A stretch of 64,000 nucleotides of DNA, taken from assembly GCA_001449105.1 (NCBI GenBank), contig LNIY01000080.1, forward strand, positions 1-64,000. The letters are read 5' to 3'. Below, in pieces: positions 33,066-40,826 of this stretch (positions are counted from its first letter, which is position 1; each line of letters begins with the position of its first letter). Source of the stretch: Caulobacter vibrioides (GTDB taxonomy: Bacteria; Pseudomonadota; Alphaproteobacteria; Caulobacterales; Caulobacteraceae). Made by a program: the position numbers and the translations under genes. Under the pieces are notes generated by a model. It searched no databases and was not told the origin of the DNA. It worked only from the letters and a program-made list of their open reading frames with translations.

Positions 33066-35435
33066 ATGTCACTCGCCCTGAAGCTGCACAAATCCGCCGG
33101 CGTGCCGGTGACCGCCGCCGTTCACCGGTTGCTGGTCAAGGCCAACGACTCCCGGGACGCCAAGCAATGGGGGCAAGCGGCGCAAGGTTACGCCGAGGCC
33201 CTGACGCTCGCGCCCGACCTCGCCCACATCCACACTCAGCACGGTCACGCCCTCAAGGAACTGGGAGACCTGCCCGCGGCGCGAGCAGCCTATCTTCGGG
33301 CGATGACGTTACGGCCCGAAACGGCCGAGCCGCATCTTCACCTGGGCCACCTGCACAAGGTCGAGGGCGACATCGCCGCGGCCGCCCGCAGCTATCTGAG
33401 CGCGGCCAGGATCGATCCGGACCATCCCGAGGCTCTACTCGAACTCAGCGACCTGGCCGCCCAGGGGTCCGACGTGAAACCCGCGGATCTGATATCGCTC
33501 CTGCACCTGCGGGAGCGGGGAACCCGCTCCGGCGACTCCCTGGACTGGCTCTCGCCGCCGTCGGAAACCACGCACGCCGACGCGCCCAGCCAGGGCGAAG
33601 ACGGGGCGTCGGCCGGTCCCGCACTGGTCTTCGACGTATCCGATCTGATTTCCTACTTCCGAAACGCCCGCCTGCCGACGGGCATCCAGCGCGTGCAGAT
33701 CGAGACCATCGCCAGCGCCCTGCGGTCGAAATCCCGTCGCGTGCAGGTCTGCGTCTTCGCCGAGCAGCGTGACGAATGGCTAGAGATCGCGCCGACGGCC
33801 TTCCTCGAACTCTGCAGCCTCAGCCTGGCCAGCGGCGATCGGCAGGCGCCGGAGTGGAGCACGGCCATCACCCGCATGCGGCTGATGATGAACCTGGCCG
33901 ACCCGATCGTCTTTCCCCAAGGCGCCTTCCTGATCAATCTGGGCACTTCGTGGTGGCTGCAGAACTACTTCCTGTTCGTTCGCCAGGCCAAGGCGCTGCA
34001 TGGCATCCGCTACGTGCCCTTCGTCCACGACCTGATCCCGATCGTGGCGGGCGAGCATTGCACCAAGGCCCTCACCCAGGACTTCATCAGTTGGGCCATC
34101 GGCGCCGTCGAGCACGCCGACTTCTTCCTGGTGAACTCGGAGGCGACCAAGCGCGACCTGCTGGCGATGGTCGAGACCCTTGGCCAGACAGTGGATCCGG
34201 ACACGATCGCCGTCGTCCACCTGGACGCCGATTTCCGCAAGGCCGACACGCCGTCCGCGCCTGAAGCGGCCCTGGCCGACTGGGGTCTGCGTCGCGAGCC
34301 CTTCGTGCTGTTCGTGTCGACCATCGAGTCCCGAAAGAACCACCTGGGGGCTTTCGAGGCCTGGATCGCGCTGATCCGGAAGCACGGCATACGCAACGTT
34401 CCCAAGCTGGTCTGCGTCGGCAATCGCGGCTGGCTCAACGACGCCGTCTACGCCCAGCTCGACGCCCACGAAGGCCTGCGCGAACGCGTGGTGATGCTGT
34501 CGGGACTGTCCGACGCCCAGTTGGCCAGGCTGTACCAGTCCTGCCTCTTCACGCTGTATCCGAGTTCTTACGAGGGCTGGGGCCTGCCCGTCACCGAGTC
34601 CCTCTGCTACGGCAAGGTTCCCCTGACGTCCGATGCGTCTTCTCTGCCCGAGGCCGGCGGCCCCTTCGCCGTCAGGTTCGAGGCCGGCGACACGCCGCAG
34701 TTGATCGAGGCGCTGGAAAAACTGATGTTCGATCCAGGGCTTCGCGCCGACTGCGAACGAAAGATCGCTGAGGCGTTTCGCCCGCGGGCCTGGAGCGAGA
34801 TCGCCGACCAGATGGCCGAGCAGATCGGCCGGTGGTCCCGACGGGATTCGCCGCGACGGCGTCACGCCTCTGCCCAGCTGGGTTTCTACCACCCCATCAC
34901 CCGCAATTTCGCCACCCGCATCTGGCGCGGCATGCGTTCGGCAGAAGCCTTCCGCGCGGGGGGCGGCTGGTGGGCCCCCGACGACTGGGGCTGCTGGAGC
35001 AAGCCCCGCGGAGCGCGGCTGGAAATCGCCCTGCCCACGACATCGGAGCCGCTGCGCTTCTACCTGCGCCTCCACGGCCTGCCGACGCGCTCCACCACCT
35101 ACGAAGTCAGGGTCTCCGACGCGAGCCGGGTGATGTCAGGCGTCCTGGCCTCGGGCGAGTTCAAGTGGCTGGCCTGCGACGTCGCCCCCTCCCCTGACCG
35201 TACGCTGTACGTCACTCTCAAGGGCGGAGAGACCGAGAACCTGGCCCACGTCACGGGCGGTCTGGATGCACGTGTCGTCAGCGTCGGTCTTAGCGGCTTC
35301 TTCCTTTGCGCCGCCAACGACACGAACGCCCGCACCGCCTTCCTGGAAGCCGTCACGCTCAACCAGATGGACGACCTGTCCTTCGGCCGGGAGTTCAGCG
35401 AGCAGCCGGATCGCCTTGGCGAGCATTTCCAGTGA
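33066..35435 (+). CDS. TPR-GT4 glycosyltransferase with C-terminal beta-rich extension
   Basis: The 789-residue protein has three parts. Residues about 25-140 hold TPR repeats (QWGQAAQGYAEALTLAPDLA, LKELGDLPAARAAYLRAMTL, HKVEGDIAAAARSYLSAARI). Residues about 180-600 hold a GT4 transferase (LPTGIQRVQIETIASAL, YVPFVHDLIPIVAGEH, VSTIESRKNHLGAFEAW, LVCVGNRGWLNDAVY, YPSSYEGWGLPVTESLCYG). Residues about 620-789 look beta-strand rich (FYLRLHGLPTRSTTYEVRVS, LYVTLKGGETENLAHVTGG). The C-terminal part could bind carbohydrate; this is inference. It follows kpsE by 2 bases and overlaps the methyltransferase start by 4. Confidence 0.88.
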   Translation: MSLALKLHKSAGVPVTAAVHRLLVKANDSRDAKQWGQAAQGYAEALTLAPDLAHIHTQHGHALKELGDLPAARAAYLRAMTLRPETAEPHLHLGHLHKVEGDIAAAARSYLSAARIDPDHPEALLELSDLAAQGSDVKPADLISLLHLRERGTRSGDSLDWLSPPSETTHADAPSQGEDGASAGPALVFDVSDLISYFRNARLPTGIQRVQIETIASALRSKSRRVQVCVFAEQRDEWLEIAPTAFLELCSLSLASGDRQAPEWSTAITRMRLMMNLADPIVFPQGAFLINLGTSWWLQNYFLFVRQAKALHGIRYVPFVHDLIPIVAGEHCTKALTQDFISWAIGAVEHADFFLVNSEATKRDLLAMVETLGQTVDPDTIAVVHLDADFRKADTPSAPEAALADWGLRREPFVLFVSTIESRKNHLGAFEAWIALIRKHGIRNVPKLVCVGNRGWLNDAVYAQLDAHEGLRERVVMLSGLSDAQLARLYQSCLFTLYPSSYEGWGLPVTESLCYGKVPLTSDASSLPEAGGPFAVRFEAGDTPQLIEALEKLMFDPGLRADCERKIAEAFRPRAWSEIADQMAEQIGRWSRRDSPRRRHASAQLGFYHPITRNFATRIWRGMRSAEAFRAGGGWWAPDDWGCWSKPRGARLEIALPTTSEPLRFYLRLHGLPTRSTTYEVRVSDASRVMSGVLASGEFKWLACDVAPSPDRTLYVTLKGGETENLAHVTGGLDARVVSVGLSGFFLCAANDTNARTAFLEAVTLNQMDDLSFGREFSEQPDRLGEHFQ

Positions 35436-36421
35436 ACGATCTGGACAGGCCCTCATCATCGCAGGACCGCCCGGCCACCGCCTTCGACGTCGAGGCCTGC
35501 TATCGGACGTTTCTGGGGCGCGAGTGCGAAACGCCGGAGATCGCCAAGGCGCACCTGACCGACGCCCCCTCCGTCTGGGCGCTGATCGATCGCTTCCAGG
35601 CCTCGGCCGAGGCCCGTCGATACAGGATCCATGCCGCCGCCCAGGACATCTGCCAGGATCAGGACGGGCGCGGCGTCGAGCTCACGCTCGACGAGGTCCA
35701 GGCCCGAGCCCTCTCAGCGCAGGTCGAAGCCGTCTGGTCGCGCTATGGGCGCGAGGAGGCGTTCTTTTCGGTGCTGACCAATCCCCGCTATCTCTCCAGC
35801 ACCCTACGGGACGAGCACGTCGAGGAATTCTACGCGACGGGCGCGGCCGAGGTAGACCGGTTCATGGAGGCCTGCCGCCGTAACGGCGTGGAGCCGGATC
35901 CGGCCTGGTCGGTGCTGGAACTGGGGTGCGGCGTCGCGCGCATGGGCGAAGCGTTCGCCGAGCGGTTCTCCACCTATTCCGGCGTCGACATAAGCGCGGG
36001 ACACCTGGCGCTCGCCCGGGATCGCTTGAACAAACGCGGCGTGCACAACGCGAACCTGAGGCTGCTGACCGATTTCCTGGCCGCCGACGACGGTTACGAC
36101 GTCTTCTTTTCGGTGATCGTCCTGCAGCACAATCCGCCGCCCATCATCCACAAGCTGCTCGACCTCAGCCTGCGCCGGCTCAATCCGGGCGGATACGCCT
36201 GCTTCCAGGTTCCCTGCTTCCTCTACGGCTACCAGTTCGAGACCGGTCGTTACCTGGCCGAGATCGACCGGCCCGAAATCATGGAGATGCACGCCCTGCC
36301 CCAGCGCCATGTCTTCGACCTGCTGGCCCGCCACGGCCTGCGCCCCATAGAGGTTGTGCCCGACGGCCGGATCGGGTCAATCGGCGTCTCCTACAGCTTC
36401 CTGGCCCGAAAGGCCGACTGA
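35432..36421 (+). CDS. SAM-dependent class I methyltransferase
   Basis: The 329-residue protein starts at GTG 35432, whose GTGA overlaps the stop of the glycosyltransferase gene. The N-terminal third (about 20-130) is helical and unassigned. The Rossmann methyltransferase part begins with motif I VLELGCGVARMGEAF, followed by STYSGVDISAGHLALAR, YDVFFSVIVLQHNPPP and LNPGGYACFQVPCFLYGYQF. It may methylate a capsule sugar or a chain terminus. It is the last gene of the plus-strand capsule operon and is convergent with the Wza-like gene 20 bases away. Confidence 0.87.
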   Translation: MNDLDRPSSSQDRPATAFDVEACYRTFLGRECETPEIAKAHLTDAPSVWALIDRFQASAEARRYRIHAAAQDICQDQDGRGVELTLDEVQARALSAQVEAVWSRYGREEAFFSVLTNPRYLSSTLRDEHVEEFYATGAAEVDRFMEACRRNGVEPDPAWSVLELGCGVARMGEAFAERFSTYSGVDISAGHLALARDRLNKRGVHNANLRLLTDFLAADDGYDVFFSVIVLQHNPPPIIHKLLDLSLRRLNPGGYACFQVPCFLYGYQFETGRYLAEIDRPEIMEMHALPQRHVFDLLARHGLRPIEVVPDGRIGSIGVSYSFLARKAD

Positions 36422-36440
36422 TCCGGGCGCCCACGCCCGA

Positions 36441-37598
36441 TCATTTGGCGATGACCTTGGCCGTGTAGATCGGCGTGAAGAACTGGTTGAGGACCTGGAT
36501 GAGCTTGGTGGACTGGTTCGCGCGAGCGTTGGCGACATAGATCACGTCTCGCGGACGCATCTCGAAGCCCTGGGCCAGGAAGTAGCTCTGGGCTTTCAGC
36601 AGGTCCAGGCGATAGGCCACGGGCCTGGCGCCCGCGACCGGCGCGCCGTCGGCTGCGCTGGGCTCGTAGCGGAACACGAAGACGGCGGACGCGTCCGCCT
36701 GCTGGTCGTTGGGCCCGCCGGCCCTGGCGATCGCCTCGGCCAGCGACACCCTGGGCGTCTGGAACGGCGTCTCCGACACCTTGCCGGTGGCTCCGAAGAT
36801 CGTGAAGGTTCGGGGCTGATAGGCCACGACGATGCGATCGCGCGGCCGCAATGGGACATCCTCGGCCGAGCCCGCGGCGAGGGTCGCCAGCGGCGCAGAG
36901 ACGGTCCGCCCGTCTCGACTAAGCTGCACGACGCTGTCCTGGACGGCGTTCACGGGTCCGCCGGCCAGGGCGACGGCGTCCAGAAGCCGCTCGCCCGTCA
37001 GGCTCAAAGGAACACGGCCAGGCTTCTTGACCTCGCCCATGACCATGACGGTGTTGGCGACGTTGTCGCGCACGCTGACCACGACCTGAGGGTCCTGCGA
37101 CTTGTCGCGCAAGGCGTGCGCGATGCGGCCGGCCAGCGCGTCGGGGGTCTGGCCGGCCGCGTGCAGGCGACCGATCCACGGCAGGTTCACCGCGCCGTCC
37201 TGGCCGACCACGACGGGCGGAAGGATCTCGGCGGCGCCGGACGGCGGCGACAGGCCGCCTCCCGGGGCGAAAGTCGAACGCGCGGCGAAGAGAGCGGCGC
37301 CGATCTCATAGATGGAGATCTGCAGGACGTCGCCGGGCCCCAGAAGATCCGCCGGCGCGGCGGCCCCCGCATCCAGCAGACCGGTCGCCCCCGCGACCGG
37401 CCGCGAAGCCAGGAACGCCAGGACGGCCTGATCGATGTCGAATATCTCGAAATCGCGCGTGCGACGCTGCTCTGCGCCGATGGCGGCGGCGGTCGGCCCG
37501 CTGGCCGGCAGGCTAGCGCAGGCGTTCAGCATCAGAAGCGCCGAGGCGGCGCCGATCATGGAGGCGGCGCGAAACCGCGGTCGGGCGATGAGGGTCAC
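36441..37598 (-). CDS. Outer-membrane polysaccharide export lipoprotein (Wza/KpsD family)
   Basis: The 385-residue protein forms the outer-membrane exit for the polysaccharide. GTG 37598 overlaps the upstream glycosyltransferase stop (GTGA) and gives a lipoprotein signal ending LMLNAC (Cys at about 27). A Poly_export domain follows (about 85-175: LLGPGDVLQISIYEIG, GQDGAVNLPWIGRLHAAGQT, QDPQVVVSVRDNVANTVMVM). SLBB-type repeats come next (GEVKKPGRVPLSLTGERLLD, VPLRPRDRIVVAY, FEMRPRDVIYVAN). ATG 37559 is a shorter alternative start. Confidence 0.93.
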   Translation of the reverse strand: MTLIARPRFRAASMIGAASALLMLNACASLPASGPTAAAIGAEQRRTRDFEIFDIDQAVLAFLASRPVAGATGLLDAGAAAPADLLGPGDVLQISIYEIGAALFAARSTFAPGGGLSPPSGAAEILPPVVVGQDGAVNLPWIGRLHAAGQTPDALAGRIAHALRDKSQDPQVVVSVRDNVANTVMVMGEVKKPGRVPLSLTGERLLDAVALAGGPVNAVQDSVVQLSRDGRTVSAPLATLAAGSAEDVPLRPRDRIVVAYQPRTFTIFGATGKVSETPFQTPRVSLAEAIARAGGPNDQQADASAVFVFRYEPSAADGAPVAGARPVAYRLDLLKAQSYFLAQGFEMRPRDVIYVANARANQSTKLIQVLNQFFTPIYTAKVIAK

Positions 37599-38968
37599 GC
37601 TGTGTCTCCGAAATGCTCGCGCAGCGGCGAGATCAGGGGGTCTTCGTCCAGCAGCCGGGCATGGAGAGCCCACAAGCGGCGGCGATAGGCCGACATCGAA
37701 AAGGCCGCCGCCCGCTGCCGCCCGGCCTCGCGCAGTCGCACCCGCAAGGCGTCCTCGCCGTTCAGCCGGCGAAGCGACTGGGTCATGCCCGGCACGTCGT
37801 ACGGATCGACAAGGCAGCCTGCGTCGCCCACCACCTCGGCCAGCGCGCCGGCGGCCGAGGTCATCACCGGCGCCCCCAGGGTCATGGCCTCCAGCACCGG
37901 CAGGCCGAAGCCCTCATAGAGGGACGGAAACGCGACGGCCCGCGCACCGCGGATAAGGGTGCGCAGATGGTCCGCCGGCAGATAGTCGATCCTGCGGATC
38001 CGGTCGGCGCCCGGCAGCCGCATGCCGTGCGCGCCCTCCAGCAGCTTCAGCTCGTCGTCGGCCAGCCAGGCGCGCGGCCCCACCAGCACCAGCGGCGTCT
38101 CCAGTTCGGCCGCAAGATAGGCCTCGATGAGCCGGCCCACGTTCTTCTTCGGCTCGATCGCGCCGAAGAACAGGAAATAGCCTTCGGGCTTCAGGTCGAA
38201 CAGCGCCCGCAGACGCGCCGCCAGCGCCCCCTCGCCGGGCGCCGCCCCTGGCGGCGGCACAGCCTGGTAGGTGTTGGTCACTCGCGCGGGATCGATGGGA
38301 AAGAAATCCAGGATGTCCCGGCGCGAGGTCTCGGAGACGGTGACGATGTGGTCGCCCTGGGCCAGGCATTCGCGAAGCAGCCTGTCGTGATAGATCTTGT
38401 CGTCGAGCGTCGTGAACGGCAGCCGCAGCGGCACCAGGTCGTGCACGGTATAAAGGTTCAGCGCTCCCTCCAGCCGGAGCGGCAGCGGATAGCTCCAATG
38501 CATGATCGCCGGCGGGTCCGGCAGGCGCACGGTGAGGAAACGGCCGTAGCGTCGGAAATGGCGAGCCGCCAGGGGATAGAGGCCGCCGAGGGTGAACAGG
38601 CGGTCGAAGGCCGGCAACCTGGGCGCGCCCTCACGCACCACCCGCCCGGAGATGACCACCTCGCTGGGCTCGCGGACCGTGGGTAGCATGAAGGCGCGCC
38701 GCATCGCCTGGCGAAGCGTGACGCGCCCCGCCGCCTCAGTGCGCCGCTGGGCGAGCCGCTCGAAGAACAGGGTCTCGCGCAACGCCTCCGGCGCGGCCTT
38801 GGGCACGTCCAGCCCGTAGATCACGTCGATCGATCGTCCGAGCCCCTGCAGCGCCTCGCTCAGGGCATGCCCATAGGTGGCCACACCCGTGCCCCGCGGC
38901 AGGGCGAGATTGAAGCCATCCAGGCCCACTCGATCGCGACGCACTACGCTGATCCCGTCAGGCGGCAT
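37595..38968 (-). CDS. GT4-type glycosyltransferase
   Basis: The 457-residue glycosyltransferase has a GT-B fold: VGLDGFNLALPRGTGVATYG at the N-terminus, NLYTVHDLVPLRLPF in the middle, and FLFFGAIEPKKNVGRLIEAY, PLVLVGPRAWLADDE and PSLYEGFGLPVLEAMTLGAP in the GT4 C-domain. It is divergent from the ABC ATPase gene and forms a two-gene operon with the Wza-like lipoprotein. It should add a sugar during capsule repeat synthesis. Donor and acceptor cannot be told from sequence. Confidence 0.9.
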   Translation of the reverse strand: MPPDGISVVRRDRVGLDGFNLALPRGTGVATYGHALSEALQGLGRSIDVIYGLDVPKAAPEALRETLFFERLAQRRTEAAGRVTLRQAMRRAFMLPTVREPSEVVISGRVVREGAPRLPAFDRLFTLGGLYPLAARHFRRYGRFLTVRLPDPPAIMHWSYPLPLRLEGALNLYTVHDLVPLRLPFTTLDDKIYHDRLLRECLAQGDHIVTVSETSRRDILDFFPIDPARVTNTYQAVPPPGAAPGEGALAARLRALFDLKPEGYFLFFGAIEPKKNVGRLIEAYLAAELETPLVLVGPRAWLADDELKLLEGAHGMRLPGADRIRRIDYLPADHLRTLIRGARAVAFPSLYEGFGLPVLEAMTLGAPVMTSAAGALAEVVGDAGCLVDPYDVPGMTQSLRRLNGEDALRVRLREAGRQRAAAFSMSAYRRRLWALHARLLDEDPLISPLREHFGDTA

Positions 38969-39116
38969 GCGACACGCGCCAATACTTCATCGATAGACGA
39001 TGAATCACCCCTATATTCAAAGATTCTCTATAAATTGCATCAAATACATTCGACAAATGTTGACGTGATGGAAAATACACTCCATTCATCAACTGGTAGA
39101 TGGAGATTTTCCGGTC
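38969..39116 (+). promoter_or_regulatory. A+T-rich divergent promoter region before the ABC ATPase gene
   Basis: The 148-base gap between divergent genes is by far the most A+T-rich stretch of the capsule locus, especially 38985-39090. It must hold promoters for both genes. It carries no copy of the 18-bp capsule palindrome. Its right end forms the hairpin described at 39070-39112. Confidence 0.6.
39070..39112 (+). promoter_or_regulatory. Leader hairpin containing the Shine-Dalgarno of the ABC ATPase gene
   Basis: In the leader RNA, GGAAAAT (39070-39076) pairs with ATTTTCC (39106-39112) and CTCCAT (39080-39085) pairs with ATGGAG (39100-39105), leaving an ACA bulge and a 14-base loop. The only purine-rich Shine-Dalgarno candidate, TGGAG at 39101-39105 (11 bases before ATG 39117), lies inside the stem. 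Folding would therefore hide the ribosome site. Confidence 0.6.
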
Positions 39117-39779
39117 ATGATTATCTTCGATCACGTCAGCAAGACCTATCGCGGAAGCAATCTGACGCGACGCGTCCTCGAGGACGTGAGCTTCCAGATC
39201 CGTCCCGGCGAGGCGTTGGGGATCTGCGGCGCGAACGGCGCCGGCAAGTCGACCCTGCTGAGGTTGATCGCCGGGGTCGAACGCGCTTCCTCGGGTCGAG
39301 TGACGCGCGACATGTCGGTGTCTTGGCCCATCGGTTACAGCAGCTGCTTCCAGGGCAGCCTGACGGGCGCGGACAACGCGCGCTTCATCGCCCGCATCTA
39401 CCGTCAGCCCATCGAACCGCTGCTGGCTTTCGTCGAGGACTTCGCCCAGCTGGGAGCTTACTTCCATCAGCCGGTGAAGACCTACTCGGCGGGCATGGCC
39501 GCGCGCCTGGCGTTCGCTGTGTCGCTGGCGATCGACTTCGACTGCTACCTGATCGACGAGGTAACCGGGGCCGGCGACGAACGCTTTCGTCAGCGCTGCC
39601 ACGACGCCCTCTCGCATCGTCGCGCCACCGGCGCGCTGGTGATGGTGTCCCACCACCCCGACACCCTGAACACCTACTGCGACCGGGGCGCGGTGCTGCA
39701 GGACGGACAACTGCGCTTCTACGACACGATCGGCGAGGCGATCGAGGTCCATCACGCGGCCCAGCGCGCCGACGCCTGA
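39117..39779 (+). CDS. kpsT: Polysaccharide ABC exporter ATPase (KpsT-like)
   Basis: The 220-residue ATPase energises the KpsM-type permease. It has Walker A GANGAGKST (residues 38-46), signature YSAGMAARL (123-131), Walker B region FDCYLIDEV (141-149) and the H-loop VSHHPD (177-182). The short length without a C-terminal carbohydrate-binding domain is typical of KpsT rather than Wzt. The gene is separated from the permease by several genes and convergent with the FkbM-type methyltransferase 8 bases downstream. Confidence 0.94.
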   Translation: MIIFDHVSKTYRGSNLTRRVLEDVSFQIRPGEALGICGANGAGKSTLLRLIAGVERASSGRVTRDMSVSWPIGYSSCFQGSLTGADNARFIARIYRQPIEPLLAFVEDFAQLGAYFHQPVKTYSAGMAARLAFAVSLAIDFDCYLIDEVTGAGDERFRQRCHDALSHRRATGALVMVSHHPDTLNTYCDRGAVLQDGQLRFYDTIGEAIEVHHAAQRADA

Positions 39780-39787
39780 CAGCGGGC

Positions 39788-40687
39788 TCATCGACGCAGC
39801 ACCAGCATCTGGTCGCTGGCCACCGGAGCGGCGAGCACCTCGGCCCGGCTGACGGGCCGCAGCCCGCGGCGTGGATCGGCCAGTTCCAGGGAAAAGCCCG
39901 CCTGCGTCAATTCACTCAGGAACGCGCCCGAGTCCGGATAACGGGCCGCGGCGAATTCCAGCAGCACGCACAGCGGTCGCCCCTGGTCGATCAGGCCCTT
40001 CATGCCGCGCCAGATCGCCTGCTCCGAGGCCTCGGCGTCGATCTTGACGACATCGACCCTGGGGATCTCGGCGAAGCCGTCGAGGCGACGCGTGTGCAGG
40101 ACGCCAGAACCGCCGCGCAGCTCGGAGGTCTCGGCCGGCTGGATGTGCCCGCCGCCCGGCCGGCCCGGCGGGACCACCAGGCGCACGGCGACGCCGTCAC
40201 GATCGGAGAGCGGCCACGGATGGACCTGGGTCATGGCGTCGAAGCCGTTGATGGCCGCCGATCGCGCCAGACGCCCCCGCAAGGCGGCGTTGGGCTCGAA
40301 GGCGTGGACCTGTCCGCCCGGCCCCGTCAGGTCCGCCATCAGCAGGCTGAAGTAGCCCAGGTGGGCGCCGACATCGACACAGACCATGCCGGGCTTGATC
40401 AGCCCCAGAAGAGTCCGGGTGACCCACAGCTCCCAAAAGCCGTCCAGCAGAAGATGAGCCGAGACATCGTCGTCCCGAGTATCCACCAGCATCTTGTAGC
40501 GGCCCAGCACCCGGCACAGCGCGGAGCCGTCGCCCAGATAGGCGTTGGCGCACAGCCCTCGGACGGCGGCCTCGACCTTGGCCGGGGGCGCGGTTTCCAG
40601 GCGGCGCAAAGCCAGGCGCGACGCCCCGCCGTGATCCAGGCGCGCGCGAATTTGATCGATGACACGCACCACGTCGAAACCGTCCAC
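39788..40687 (-). CDS. FkbM-family SAM-dependent methyltransferase
   Basis: The FkbM-type methyltransferase has motif I MVCVDVGAHLGYFS, VHAFEPNAALRGRL, RRLDGFAEIPRVDVVKIDAE and GRPLCVLLEFAAARYP. Counting from GTG 40687 gives 299 residues. The frame is open upstream to ATG 40807, but that longer form would translate through the 18-bp palindrome at 40749-40766, so I favour the GTG. It probably methylates a sugar of the surface polysaccharide. It ends 8 bases from the convergent ABC ATPase gene. Confidence 0.82.
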   Translation of the reverse strand: MDGFDVVRVIDQIRARLDHGGASRLALRRLETAPPAKVEAAVRGLCANAYLGDGSALCRVLGRYKMLVDTRDDDVSAHLLLDGFWELWVTRTLLGLIKPGMVCVDVGAHLGYFSLLMADLTGPGGQVHAFEPNAALRGRLARSAAINGFDAMTQVHPWPLSDRDGVAVRLVVPPGRPGGGHIQPAETSELRGGSGVLHTRRLDGFAEIPRVDVVKIDAEASEQAIWRGMKGLIDQGRPLCVLLEFAAARYPDSGAFLSELTQAGFSLELADPRRGLRPVSRAEVLAAPVASDQMLVLRR

Positions 40688-40748
40688 CCCGAGGCCCGCG
40701 AGCGCTTCGCAGCCCAGGCGAGAAGGCCCCGTATGAAGGTGTGACGCA

Positions 40749-40766
40749 CCTGTGGATTTCCACAGG
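40749..40766. promoter_or_regulatory. Palindromic operator candidate, copy 3
   Basis: CCTGTGGATTTCCACAGG is a perfect dyad (8-bp arms around TT), 62 bases upstream of the preferred GTG of the FkbM methyltransferase gene. It matches the two copies in front of the kpsC-like gene in 14 or more positions, pointing to one regulator acting on both capsule units. Confidence 0.7.
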
Positions 40767-40826
40767 ATCGGACGAGCATCACCCTCGTAAACGCCGCCCA
40801 CTCCCATCGCGGCCGGCCGGACGCGG

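Noticed and set aside
40749..40766. Resemblance of TGTGGATTT to a DnaA box
   Set aside because: The full 18-bp palindrome matches two other copies at 28474 and 28510 that lack the DnaA-box core, so a dedicated operator explains it better. No origin features are nearby.
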